In this document: positions 54,086 to 63,347 of the stretch, piece by piece | How positions within the stretch are numbered: position 1 is the stretch's first letter | Layout of the letters: each line of letters opens with the position of its first letter | Assembly (NCBI RefSeq): GCF_021458635.1 | Contig: NZ_JAIRDQ010000001.1 | Location: 1,178,001-1,242,000, forward strand | Direction of reading: 5' to 3' | Length of the DNA: 64,000 nucleotides | Source of the DNA: Bradyrhizobium monzae | GTDB taxonomy: Bacteria > Pseudomonadota > Alphaproteobacteria > Rhizobiales > Xanthobacteraceae | Made by a program: the position numbers and the translations under genes | Notes under the pieces: generated by a model | Seen by the model: only the letters and a program-made list of their open reading frames with translations | What the model was told of the DNA's origin: nothing | The model's database searches: none

Positions 54086-55159
54086 ATGCGCACCCATTCG
54101 ATCGCAGCCATTCCCGCCGACGGCATTGGCCCCGAGGTCATCTCGGCCGGAATCCGCGTGCTGGAGGCGCTAGCCAAGCGCAGCGGCGACATCGCCTTCA
54201 ACGTCAAGACGTTCGACTGGGGCTCGGACTATTACAAGAAGCACGGCGTGATGATGCCGGCCGATGGTCTCGCCGAGCTGAAGAAGTTCGACGCGATCTA
54301 TTTCGGCGCGGTCGGCGCGCCCGACGTGCCCGACCACATCACGCTGTGGGGCCTGCGGCTGCCGATCTGCCAGGGCTTTGACCAATACGCCAATGTGCGG
54401 CCGACCAGGATTTTGCCGGGCGTCGCCTCGCCGCTGCGCAATGTCGGCGTCGGCGATCTCGACTGGGTGATCGTGCGCGAGAATTCGGAAGGCGAATATG
54501 CCGGCATGGGCGGCCGCGCGCACAGGGGCCTGCCGGAAGAGGTCGGCACGGAAGTGGCGGTCTTCACCCGCGTCGGCGTGACGCGGATCATGCGCTACGC
54601 GTTCCAGCTCGCGCAATCGCGTCCGCGCAAATTCCTGACCGTCGTGACCAAGTCGAACGCGCAGCGCCATGGCATGGTGATGTGGGACGAGATCGCCGCC
54701 GAAGTCGCGACCGAATTCCCCGACGTCACCTGGGACAAGATGCTGGTCGACGCCATGACCGTGCGCATGACGCTGCATCCGAAGAGCCTCGACACCATCG
54801 TTGCGACCAACCTCCACGCCGACATTCTTTCCGACCTCGCCGGCGCGCTTGCGGGCAGCCTCGGCGTGGCGCCGACCGGCAACATCGATCCGCAGCGCCG
54901 CTTCCCCTCGATGTTCGAGCCGATCCACGGCTCGGCCTTCGACATCACCGGCAAGGGCGTTGCCAACCCGGTGGCAACGTTCTGGACCGGCGCGCAGATG
55001 CTCGAGCATCTCGGCGAGAAGGATGCCGCCGCGCGGCTGATGAAGGCCGTCGAGCAAGTCTGCGCCGCCGGCGTGCTGACGCCTGATGTCGGCGGCAAGG
55101 CGACGACGAAGGACGTGACGGATGCCGTGATCGACGCGATCCACGGCTCGAACGTTTGA
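54086..55159 (+). CDS. ttuC: tartrate dehydrogenase / isopropylmalate-dehydrogenase-type enzyme
   Basis: A 357-residue isocitrate/isopropylmalate dehydrogenase-family enzyme (AAIPADGIGPEVISAG at the start, DWVIVRENSEGEYAG, TVVTKSNAQRHGMVMWDEI, given in part, MFEPIHGSAFDITGKG). The WGLRLPICQGFDQYANVRP loop and preserved metal Asp in LVDAMTVRM and ILSDLAG match tartrate dehydrogenases, which oxidise tartrate to oxaloglycolate and also decarboxylate D-malate. NAD and a divalent metal are used. It is the second gene of the MFS-ttuC unit. Confidence 0.92.
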   Translation: MRTHSIAAIPADGIGPEVISAGIRVLEALAKRSGDIAFNVKTFDWGSDYYKKHGVMMPADGLAELKKFDAIYFGAVGAPDVPDHITLWGLRLPICQGFDQYANVRPTRILPGVASPLRNVGVGDLDWVIVRENSEGEYAGMGGRAHRGLPEEVGTEVAVFTRVGVTRIMRYAFQLAQSRPRKFLTVVTKSNAQRHGMVMWDEIAAEVATEFPDVTWDKMLVDAMTVRMTLHPKSLDTIVATNLHADILSDLAGALAGSLGVAPTGNIDPQRRFPSMFEPIHGSAFDITGKGVANPVATFWTGAQMLEHLGEKDAAARLMKAVEQVCAAGVLTPDVGGKATTKDVTDAVIDAIHGSNV

Positions 55160-55166
55160 GAGAAAG

Positions 55167-56120
55167 CTACTTCCGTCGCGATGGTGGTGCCGCCGCCGGC
55201 GGCACCACCATCGCGGCCGCGGCGTCCGGTGGTGTCAAATGCCGCGGGACAATGATGGACTGGCCCGGAGTGAGCGTTGCGTTCTCCGGCAGCGAGTTGC
55301 TCTGCGCGAGCGACCACAGCGGCACGCGGTTGGCGGCCGCAATGCTCTCCATGGTGTCGCCGCGGCGGACCGGCAGCCGCACGCCGCTGTCCCACAATTC
55401 GACCAGCGTGTCCCCGGGCACGAGATAGCGCAGCGGCACCGCATCGGCCTCGGTCTGCGCCGCCTGGATCCGCGGCAACTGCGTCACCATGTCGACGATC
55501 TGGCGGTGGATGTCATCCGACTTCTCGATGTTGATGTGCGAGACGCGGCTGTTCAGTTTCAGGTCGTAGCTTGCGTAATGGCCACGGAAGCCCGGCACTG
55601 CCACGACGTTGCCGCCGCCGAGCACACTGTCGGAGAGGAAGATGTTGATGAAGCGCTCGACATTGAGCGGCACGTCATCGGTCGCATGCGCGGGATCGAT
55701 GGTGATGACGAGGCTGATCGGGATGTTCTCCTTGGCCGCCATCTCGGAGATGAGAACCGAACACAGGCCGCCCATGGAATGGCCCATCAGCACGATCGGC
55801 GCCGGGCTCTCCTTGTAGCTGGCGATGGCGCGATTGCCGATCAGCCGGCACAGAGTGAACTCGTAAACGTCGGCCGAGAAGCCGGCTGCAGTGAGCTTCT
55901 CGCTGAGCCGGTCCATGCCGGTCGAGAAGATCGGCCCCATCGCACCGCGGAACAGGTAAATCTTCGGCGGCGGAAGCGGCTCGGCGGGGGGCGCAGGAGG
56001 TGGCGCGACGGTCGGGGCCGCAAGCGGCTTCGACTTGGCGGGCGAGGCTCCGGTCGTGCCAGGGGTCAAGGCGAGCAGCGCGACCGCCGCCAACACCACA
56101 AATCGCCTTGGATTAATCAT
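55167..56120 (-). CDS. exported alpha/beta hydrolase with C-terminal LysM domain
   Basis: A 317-residue protein with signal peptide (FVVLAAVALLALTPGTTGA). A Pro-rich linker (AAPTVAPPPAPPAEPLPPP) leads to an alpha/beta hydrolase core with GHSMGG (S115). The last 70 residues form a LysM peptidoglycan-binding domain (RYLVPGDTLVELWDSG, RRGDTMESIAAANRV, LTPGQSIIVPR). It is likely a periplasmic esterase or lipase tethered to the cell wall. Its paralogue is 1.2 kb upstream on the same strand (56585-57304). Its 3' end holds an 18-bp perfect inverted repeat. Confidence 0.9.
   Translation of the reverse strand: MINPRRFVVLAAVALLALTPGTTGASPAKSKPLAAPTVAPPPAPPAEPLPPPKIYLFRGAMGPIFSTGMDRLSEKLTAAGFSADVYEFTLCRLIGNRAIASYKESPAPIVLMGHSMGGLCSVLISEMAAKENIPISLVITIDPAHATDDVPLNVERFINIFLSDSVLGGGNVVAVPGFRGHYASYDLKLNSRVSHINIEKSDDIHRQIVDMVTQLPRIQAAQTEADAVPLRYLVPGDTLVELWDSGVRLPVRRGDTMESIAAANRVPLWSLAQSNSLPENATLTPGQSIIVPRHLTPPDAAAAMVVPPAAAPPSRRK
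55177..55215. terminator. 18-bp perfect inverted repeat at the 3' end of the hydrolase gene
   Basis: CGCGATGGTGGTGCCGCC (55177-55194) is the exact reverse complement of the sequence at 55198-55215, around a 3-bp centre. It encodes the Ala/Pro-rich tail of the hydrolase and begins 17 bp after the convergent ttuC stop. A hairpin with no T-run; a Rho-linked or bidirectional end is possible. Confidence 0.55.
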
Positions 56121-56266
56121 GAAGTCCCGCAGTCCCACCACTGGCGGCAGAGGCCTCCACCGCGGCGCTTAGTGATCCCTGATTGGGCGGTTTTTGGGGC
56201 ACGGAACCGAGACCGGGGCGCCGGTCAGCGGGTGCGCTCACTCTGACCACATCGACATTCTCGCCC

Positions 56267-56590
56267 TCACTTGAGCGGAACCAATGATTCGGCTTCGCAC
56301 GCCTCGGACAATACCGAACTCTGGATTCCCTTGTACTCGTCATTGTCGAAGAAAACCGGGCCGTCCGCCCACCGATGGGCCTGTCTGCCTCAGGCAGACC
56401 AAATACGATCCCGGCCCGTGGTCGGTGTGACGAACGGCGGACATCTCAAGGCTTCCGGTCAGCTTGGCCTCAGTGGCTACTTTCTTGACGCCCTCCTGCA
56501 CCGCCTTGGCGCTCGGCGAACAGCATCGTGCAGTTATGGCCCTCGCGCGCTTTCACGTCGGCGAAATCCTCCTTGCAGCGAAAGTCAGTT
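56267..56590 (-). pseudogene. decayed gene of unknown family, frames broken twice
   Basis: On the reverse strand three frames join into one protein-like sequence. Frame A reads CKEDFADVKAREGHNCTMLFAE from about 56575. Frame B takes over near 56515: AKAVQEGVKKVATEAKLTGS, then LEMSAVRHTDHGPGSYLVCL. Frame C ends HRWADGPVFFDNDEYKGIQS, SVLSEACEAESLVPLK and TGA (56267-56269). Each piece has natural composition and the joins occur at single-base shifts, so the gene is broken (or misread). The upstream part is lost; its start would lie inside the hydrolase gene. The family is not recognised. It sits between the two paralogous hydrolases. Confidence 0.65.
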
Positions 56591-57304
56591 CCTCGCCGGA
56601 GCCGTTGCAGCCGCCGAGTGCGCAGCCCGCGGCGCGCGGGGTTCGGCGACCGGTCCAGCCGGACCGCGCGAGCGGGCGATCGCGGCGTCGATCTCGGCGA
56701 TCACGCGGCGCTGGATCGCCTCGTTCTTGTCGATGGTGATGTGGCCGACGCCGCTGCCGCGCACGTCGACATTGTCGAGCTTGCCGCGCAGGCCGTTCGC
56801 GGCACGCACCGGCTCACCCGGACCGTCGCCGATATAGATGTTGATGTAGCGCTCGGCGCCGGTCGACAGCTTGGTCTTGAACACGGAGTCGAGCCCGATC
56901 GCGAGCTTCACGGGCACGCCGAGCTGGTTGAGCTTGGCGATCATGTCGGGCAGCGCGGTCGCGCCCGAGGAATGTCCGACCAGCACGATGGTCTTGATGC
57001 GGCCGGCCCTGTAGGCCGTGGCGGCTTCATCGGCGAGCGACGACCAGGAGACGAAGTTCGCGACGGTCACCGGGATGCCCTGGGCCTGGAGGCGGGCGCC
57101 GATCGTGTCGAGACCGAGCGAGAAGATGTTGAGCACGCCACGGAGCAGGTAGACATGCGTGGTCTGGACCGCGGCCTGGCTCGGCGCGGCCTTGGCGGCG
57201 GTCGGGTTCATGGCAACAGCTGACAGCAGAAGCAGGCAGATCGCCCACATGCGGAGAGTGGACAACTGGCTGGCGCCGGCGGTGTGACGGCCGTTCGGTC
57301 TCAT
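56585..57304 (-). CDS. exported alpha/beta hydrolase, paralogue of the LysM hydrolase
   Basis: A 239-residue protein with a signal anchor (MWAICLLLLSAVAMNPTAAKA) and an alpha/beta hydrolase core (HVYLLRGVLNIFSLGLD, LVGHSSGATALPDM with Ser at about 112, HITIDKNEAIQRRVIAEID in part). The start THVYLLRGVLNIFS aligns with KIYLFRGAMGPIFS of the downstream LysM hydrolase, so the two are paralogues; this one lacks the LysM domain. Start at 57304 (57325 is an in-frame alternative). Divergent from the ABC exporter genes. Substrate unknown, perhaps lipid or cell-wall ester. Confidence 0.87.
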   Translation of the reverse strand: MRPNGRHTAGASQLSTLRMWAICLLLLSAVAMNPTAAKAAPSQAAVQTTHVYLLRGVLNIFSLGLDTIGARLQAQGIPVTVANFVSWSSLADEAATAYRAGRIKTIVLVGHSSGATALPDMIAKLNQLGVPVKLAIGLDSVFKTKLSTGAERYINIYIGDGPGEPVRAANGLRGKLDNVDVRGSGVGHITIDKNEAIQRRVIAEIDAAIARSRGPAGPVAEPRAPRAAHSAAATAPARN

Positions 57305-57586
57305 CGATCTTTTCCCTGGGGACATACGCTTCGCGATTGGCCGGAATCGTAGCCACGGCCTGCTCGCAGACGCAACAAAGAGCCGCGTGAACGGCGATCT
57401 TAGCCGCAATCCGTGACCATCGCGCAACACTTGCCTGAAACCTGCCACTTAACGGCCTGTTTTGAGACCATTTTTCTCCGGGCAATTGCGACCGCGCAAG
57501 GCCATTCCTATTTCAGGGCTCCGCCGGTCTTCCGCCCTCCAGGGTGCGGGTTCCGGCGCATCCCTCCCCACCCCCGACCGGCCCTC

Positions 57587-58506
<920 letters not shown>

Positions 58507-58510
<4 letters not shown>

Positions 58511-59268
58511 ACCATCGCGCCATCCGCGCCATCTATCTGTTCGAAATGGCGCGCACCTGGCGCACGGTGCTGCAAAGCATCGTCTCGCCTGTCGTTTCCA
58601 CCTCGCTCTATTTCGTGGTGTTCGGCGCCGCGATCGGCTCGCGCATCAGCCAGGTCGAGGGCGTCAGCTACGGCACATTCATCGTACCGGGCTTGATCAT
58701 GCTCTCCGTGCTGACGCAGAGCATCGCCAATGCTTCGTTCGGCATCTACTTCCCGAAATTCACGGGCACGATCTATGAGATTCTCTCTGCACCGATCTCC
58801 TATTTCGAGATCGTGCTGGGCTATGTCGGTGCTGCAGCGACCAAGTCGATCATTTTGGGCCTGATCATTCTGGCAACAGCCGGCCTGTTCGTGCCGCTGC
58901 ACATCCATCATCCGGTCTGGATGCTGACCTTCCTGGTGCTGACGGCGGTGACGTTCAGCCTGTTCGGCTTCGTCATCGGCATCTGGGCCGACGGGTTCGA
59001 AAAGCTCCAGATGATCCCGATGCTGGTGGTGACGCCGCTGACCTTCCTCGGCGGCAGCTTCTATTCCATCGACATGCTGCCGCCGACCTGGCGCACGGTG
59101 GCGCTGCTCAATCCGGTCGTCTACCTGATCTCCGGCTTCCGCTGGAGCTTCTACGAGATCGCCGACGTCAGCGTCGTCGTCAGCATCGGCATGACGCTGA
59201 CGTTCCTGGTGATCTGCCTCGCCGTGATCTGGTGGATTTTCCGGACCGGGTATCGGCTGAAGAACTGA
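58507..59268 (+). CDS. ABC-2 type permease (YadH-like)
   Basis: A 253-residue, six-helix ABC-2 permease: [22 protein letters not shown] at the start, [27 protein letters not shown] in part, [29 protein letters not shown] in part. It matches the membrane half of YadGH/NodJ-type exporters. It shares an ATGA overlap with the ATPase. A short repeat remnant with hairpin potential follows the stop at 59271-59305. Confidence 0.93.
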
Positions 59269-59270
59269 TC

Positions 59271-59305
59271 GTCATTCCAGGCGCGCTCCGCCCGCCCGGG
59301 ATGAC
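59271..59305. repeat. shortened copy of the GTCATTCC palindromic repeat
   Basis: GTCATTCCAGGCG (59271) faces GCCCGGGATGAC (to 59305), the same ends as the repeat in the helicase gene but without the centre. It lies 2 bp after the ABC permease stop and could act as the end of that transcript. Confidence 0.65.
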
Positions 59306-59311
59306 CGCCTG

Positions 59312-59635
59312 TTACCTGTAGCAGCGGAAGTGGTGATAACCGTCGTAGTACCCACGGCAATGGCGGTGGCCGTGATAGGGGATCCCCAAGATACCGTCGA
59401 CGGCGCCAACCGCGCCACCGACACCGGCGCCAACGACACCACCGACAGCGCCGCCCACGGGACCGGCAATACGGTTACCCTCGTAAGAACCTTCTTGGGC
59501 GCCACGCACGATGCCCTGGGCGCGGCTGGCTTGCGGCAGGCAAGTCAGGGCAAGAACGACGGCGGTGCCCGCGAAGAGCAGGCGAACGGGTAGACCCGCC
59601 GGCAAATGCGCGGCGGCGATACGAGCTTTGTTCAT
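59312..59635 (-). CDS. exported glycine-zipper protein
   Basis: A 107-residue protein. The leader MNKARIAAAHLPAGLPVRLLFAGTAVVLALTCLPQASRA is a signal peptide with a long n-region. A glycine-zipper (GPVGGAVGGVVGAGVGGAVGAV) suggests membrane association. The C-terminus has a His/Tyr/Cys segment (YHGHRHCRGYYDGYHHFRCYR). Such small proteins are common in Bradyrhizobium with no known role. Divergent from the L,D-transpeptidase gene. Confidence 0.8.
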   Translation of the reverse strand: MNKARIAAAHLPAGLPVRLLFAGTAVVLALTCLPQASRAQGIVRGAQEGSYEGNRIAGPVGGAVGGVVGAGVGGAVGAVDGILGIPYHGHRHCRGYYDGYHHFRCYR

Positions 59636-59939
59636 CTTGAGTCCCCGGGAGTGGACGGCGGCGACAGCCGCCAATTGACAGGCCGTATTCAACGCCCCAA
59701 GCGTCCAAATGGTTGCGCCTTTGTGACGAATTGTCGGCATTGTGACAGCCGCTCCCGCTCGCGAAAATGTCAGCATCGCCAGAGCCGGCGCGGCACAAAG
59801 CGGCCTTGCTTACGCCCGGCATGACGTTAACGATGGGTGGCCAGGCCGGTGGAACGACAGCCGGATTGCAGGCATAGTGCACGCCGGGGGACGGAGAGCC
59901 GCGGCGCCTAGCTTGAACAGGCCGGAGGCCAGAATTCAA
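59636..59939. other. 304-bp divergent promoter region
   Basis: No gene is supportable between the glycine-zipper and L,D-transpeptidase starts. TTGTGAC occurs twice, at 59721 and 59740 (19 bp apart), which could be a regulator half-site pair. A short hairpin (GGCGGC, GACA, GCCGCC) is at 59657-59672. It must hold promoters for both genes. Confidence 0.5.
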
Positions 59940-60731
59940 ATGCGTTCGTTTTTCATTGCGTTTACTTCCCTGATGCTTTTGAACGCGGGCACCGCGCAGG
60001 CCAAGGTCGACATTACCGTCGACAAGGACAATCAGCAGATGACCGTCGTGGTCGACGGCGTCACGCGCTACCACTGGCCGGTGTCGACCGGCATCCCCTC
60101 GCGCGAGACGCCGGGCGGTTCGTTCCGCGCCTTCCGCATGGAAGAGGATCACTACTCCAAGGAATTCGACGACGCGCCGATGCCGCACTCGATCTTCTTC
60201 ACGAAAGTCGGACACGCCATCCACGGCACCGACTCGATCGGACGATTGGGCACGCCCGCCTCACATGGCTGCGTGCGGCTGTCGCGCCAGAACGCTTCGA
60301 CGCTCTACGCGCTGGTGCAGGAGCAGGGCGTGCTCAACACCACGGTGACGCTGACCGGCTCGGCGCAGGTGGCGCTGGCCCGCAACCCGCGCGGCCGGAC
60401 CAACAATGCGGTGGCCCGCGCCCAGCAGCCGGCTGACGAGCAGTATGCCACCTCAGGCGATCCCGTGAATCTGGCGCCGCCGATGCAGCCGGCCCGCCGC
60501 TACGTGCCGCAGGATGACAACTACATTTATCCCGCCGACGGCAGCGACTCCGGCGCGCGCTATCCGGCGCCGCGCCCGATCGACCGCCCCAATGGCGCGC
60601 AGATCTACCAGCAACTGCCGCAACCGCAGCCGGGCTACAGCTACGACCCGGCGTATAGCCAGCAAGGCTACTACTATCAGCAGCAGCAACCCCGGCAGTA
60701 TTATCAGCCGCGCGGCTACTACCAGAACTGA
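59940..60731 (+). CDS. L,D-transpeptidase (YkuD family)
   Basis: A 263-residue periplasmic enzyme. The signal peptide MRSFFIAFTSLMLLNAGTAQA is followed by the YkuD domain: KVDITVDKDNQQMTVVVDG, VSTGIPSRETPGGSF, and the catalytic motif HGTDSIGRLGTPASHGCVRL with Cys at about 111 and His at 92-109. It makes 3-3 cross-links in peptidoglycan or attaches proteins to it. The C-terminal 100 residues are low-complexity, rich in Pro, Gln, Tyr (PQPGYSYDPAYSQQGYYYQ in part). The stop is 11 bp before a Rhizobiales repeat. Confidence 0.94.
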   Translation: MRSFFIAFTSLMLLNAGTAQAKVDITVDKDNQQMTVVVDGVTRYHWPVSTGIPSRETPGGSFRAFRMEEDHYSKEFDDAPMPHSIFFTKVGHAIHGTDSIGRLGTPASHGCVRLSRQNASTLYALVQEQGVLNTTVTLTGSAQVALARNPRGRTNNAVARAQQPADEQYATSGDPVNLAPPMQPARRYVPQDDNYIYPADGSDSGARYPAPRPIDRPNGAQIYQQLPQPQPGYSYDPAYSQQGYYYQQQQPRQYYQPRGYYQN

Positions 60732-60742
60732 CCTTATTATTT

Positions 60743-60791
60743 GAGCACGATCTCTTCGGAAAACCGCTCTACACTTTTCCGGATCATGCTC
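60743..60791. repeat. Rhizobiales ATGATCCGGAAAAGT-type repeat
   Basis: GAGCACGATC (60743) faces GATCATGCTC (60791), with a centre close to TCGGAAAACCGCT and ACACTTTTCCG. It matches from memory a repeat spread through Bradyrhizobium and Mesorhizobium. It overlaps the last codons and stop of the gene ending at 60784. Confidence 0.85.
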
Positions 60792-61140
60792 TATCTGAAC
60801 GCGGCCTCGCCGCGTTCGACGATCTTCCGCACAGCGTCGAAACATCGAATGTTACCGAGACGCCCGACGCGAGCGCTCGCTCGAACGTACCGCGGGCCTT
60901 GGCGCCGACCACCATCACCGGCACCGAACATGGTGCGTCCTCCTGCGTCACGTTGTAGGCAAAGCGGTCATCTGCGGGATTGCCGATCATCAGCAGGATG
61001 GCGGCCCAGCGCCCTCCTTGCGTCGCCCTATTAATCTGCGCCAGCGGCGAATCAAAATCATTGCCGCGCCCGGCGGTGGCTGGCTTCGATACGGTCAGGG
61101 CCGCGGGCAAAAGGGCGGCGTACAAGCGGGCGCGGCTCAT
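60784..61140 (-). CDS. exported protein of unknown function, end set by a repeat
   Basis: A 118-residue protein with a signal peptide (MSRARLYAALLPAALTVSKPATA). The mature part has a Cys pair (EDAPCSVPVMVVGAK, DVSTLCGRSS) and no known domain. Its stop codon is within the Rhizobiales repeat at 60743-60791, and the last residues (SNAARPRSDRA) look different from the rest, so the original C-terminus may have been replaced when the repeat inserted. Divergent from the ACP gene. It converges on the L,D-transpeptidase. Confidence 0.65.
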   Translation of the reverse strand: MSRARLYAALLPAALTVSKPATAGRGNDFDSPLAQINRATQGGRWAAILLMIGNPADDRFAYNVTQEDAPCSVPVMVVGAKARGTFERALASGVSVTFDVSTLCGRSSNAARPRSDRA

Positions 61141-61359
61141 GCGAAAATCCGGTCCATGCGCGTCAAATTGCAATTTTCGCAGGATAAGGCGGCCGCGGCC
61201 CCTGTCGACCACGGGAAATCGCGCCAGCCTGTGCACGAAATGAGCATCCGGCGACGCAGGAAAGCAACAGTCCCCAACCTTCAACGCCGCGGCGTCTGGG
61301 CCAAATTGACAACCTTGAGGTCGGCCGTATTGTCGTTCCGATTGTTTCTGGGAAATAAC

Positions 61360-61614
61360 ATGACACACGAGCAGATTTCGGATTTTTGCGTTACGGCGCT
61401 GGCCAATATCCTGAGAATCTCAAAGGATCGCGTCGACACCGGCACAAAATTCAGCCGTCTCGGCCTCGATTCGGCGATGCTCGTCTATCTGATGATGGAA
61501 CTCGAGGAGAAGCTCGACCTCGAACTGTCGACGGACGACTTCTACGACCACCCTACTGTTGAGGCGCTGTCGCGATTTCTCGCCGACAAGCGCGCGCTCC
61601 GCTCCGCCGCCTGA
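61360..61614 (+). CDS. acyl carrier protein
   Basis: An 84-residue ACP. The phosphopantetheine Ser is in the motif GLDS (S38), within FSRLGLDSAMLVYLMMELEE, and the rest is the acidic four-helix bundle (LELSTDDFYDHPTVEALSRFL, in part). It is not the housekeeping AcpP, whose sequence is different. The fatty-acyl-AMP ligase gene starts 26 bp downstream, so this ACP is likely loaded by that ligase with an activated fatty acid. The ATG at 61360 has GGGA upstream. Confidence 0.93.
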   Translation: MTHEQISDFCVTALANILRISKDRVDTGTKFSRLGLDSAMLVYLMMELEEKLDLELSTDDFYDHPTVEALSRFLADKRALRSAA

Positions 61615-61640
61615 GGGCGGCCGAAGCCGGCACAATCCAG

Positions 61641-63341
61641 ATGGACAACCTCCACTCGCTTGTCGCGCTACTGGCCCGGCGCGCGGCGGAGCAGGCCGAC
61701 GATCGCGCCTATGTCTTCGTCTCCGATCGCGGGGTGGAGGAAGCAGCCCTCACCTTCCGTCAATTGCACGATGCCGCGCGCGCCCTCGCCGCGCGCCTGA
61801 CCGCGTCCGCGCAGCCCGGCGATCGCGCGATCCTGGTGTTTCCGCCGGGCATCGAGTTCATGGTGGCGTTCTTCGGCTGCCTGATGGCCGGCGTGATCGC
61901 CGTACCGATGATGATGCCCCGGCGAAACAGCGCCCGCGATTCCAGCGCCGCGATCCTCGCCAATTGCACGCCGGCGCTCGCGCTGACGACCACTGCATTC
62001 GCAATGCGCGGTGACCTGCAGGCGCGTTTCGCGCAGGAGAATATCCGGTGGATCGAGGTCGACCTCACTGAAGCGAGTGGTGCGACGGTCGACTTGCAGG
62101 CGCCTGCGCCCGACGACGTCGCGTTCCTGCAATACACCTCCGGTTCGACCTCTGAACCGAAGGGCGTGATGGTCAGCCACGCCAATCTGCTCGCCAATCT
62201 CGAGATGATCCGGATCGCGCTCGGCAACACCAGGCAATCGACCTATGTCAATTGGGTGCCGCTCTATCATGACATGGGACTGATCCTGAACGCGCTGCAG
62301 GCACTCTATGTCGGGTCGACGTGCGTGTTGATGGCGCCGAACGCGTTCATGCAGCGGCCGCTAGGCTGGCTGCGCGCGATCTCGCATTATCGTGCGGAGG
62401 TCGCCTGCGGGCCCAATTTCGGCTTCGACCTCTGCGTCAGCCGCTATCGCGCCGATCAGATGGACGGCGTGGACCTGTCCTCGCTCAGGATCGCGCTCAA
62501 CGGCGCAGAACCGGTGCGCGCCGATACCATCGCGCGCTTCATCGAAACATTTGCGCCGTACGGCTTCGATTCTCGCGCGATGTATCCCGCCTATGGCATG
62601 GCGGAAGCCACGCTCCTGATTTCCGGCGGCACGCGCGGCGGCGGCCACGTCACCCGCAGCGTCAGCCGCGCCGCGCTTCAGGCCCATGCCGCCGACGCGC
62701 CGGCCGATCCCGACGACGCCCAGCTCGTTGTCGGTTGCGGCCACGCGCTGACCGGCGAGCAGATTGCCATTGTCGACCCCGAGCGCCACGTGCGGCTCTC
62801 GGCCGACCGCGTCGGCGAAATCTGGGTCAGCGGCGCCAATGTGGCCCTCGCCTACTGGCGCAACGATGCGGCGACGCGCGAAGAACTCAATGCGGAGATC
62901 ACGGGCGAGGATGGCCGATGGCTGCGCACCGGCGACCTCGGCTTTCTCGATCAGACGGGCGAATTGTTCGTCACCGGCCGGATCAAGGACCTCATCATCA
63001 TCCGCGGCATCAACCACTATCCGCAGGACATCGAGCACACGGTGCAATCGCAGGACAGCGCCTTGCGCGAGAACTGCGGTGCGGCCTTTTCCGTGCCGGA
63101 CGAAAATGGCGAGGAAAGTCTGGTCATCGTCCAGGAGGTCGAGCGCACCGCCCGCCACACGATCGACACCGCCGAGATCAAGGGCCAGATCCGCGAGGCC
63201 ATCGCCGACGGCCACGAGCTCTCCGCGCGACACATCGCATTGATCCGTCCCGGCGCGCTGCCAAAAACCACCAGCGGCAAGATCCAGCGCAAGCTTGCGC
63301 GCAGGCTCTGGCTCGACGGCGGCTTCGACGAGGTCGGCTGA
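61641..63341 (+). CDS. fatty-acyl-AMP ligase (FAAL)
   Basis: A 566-residue adenylate-forming enzyme. The P-loop is YTSGSTSEPKG (about 165-175) and the core motifs NWVPLYHDMGLI, LNGAEPV, YPAYGMAEATLL and RTGDLGFL follow. WVPLYHDMGLI and GINHYPQDIE are the FAAL signatures that set these apart from CoA ligases. The late Lys is in LPKTTSGKIQR. It activates a fatty acid as acyl-AMP and passes it to an ACP; the ACP gene is directly upstream. The product and downstream enzymes are outside the window. Confidence 0.95.
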   Translation: MDNLHSLVALLARRAAEQADDRAYVFVSDRGVEEAALTFRQLHDAARALAARLTASAQPGDRAILVFPPGIEFMVAFFGCLMAGVIAVPMMMPRRNSARDSSAAILANCTPALALTTTAFAMRGDLQARFAQENIRWIEVDLTEASGATVDLQAPAPDDVAFLQYTSGSTSEPKGVMVSHANLLANLEMIRIALGNTRQSTYVNWVPLYHDMGLILNALQALYVGSTCVLMAPNAFMQRPLGWLRAISHYRAEVACGPNFGFDLCVSRYRADQMDGVDLSSLRIALNGAEPVRADTIARFIETFAPYGFDSRAMYPAYGMAEATLLISGGTRGGGHVTRSVSRAALQAHAADAPADPDDAQLVVGCGHALTGEQIAIVDPERHVRLSADRVGEIWVSGANVALAYWRNDAATREELNAEITGEDGRWLRTGDLGFLDQTGELFVTGRIKDLIIIRGINHYPQDIEHTVQSQDSALRENCGAAFSVPDENGEESLVIVQEVERTARHTIDTAEIKGQIREAIADGHELSARHIALIRPGALPKTTSGKIQRKLARRLWLDGGFDEVG

Positions 63342-63347
63342 CCCGGT

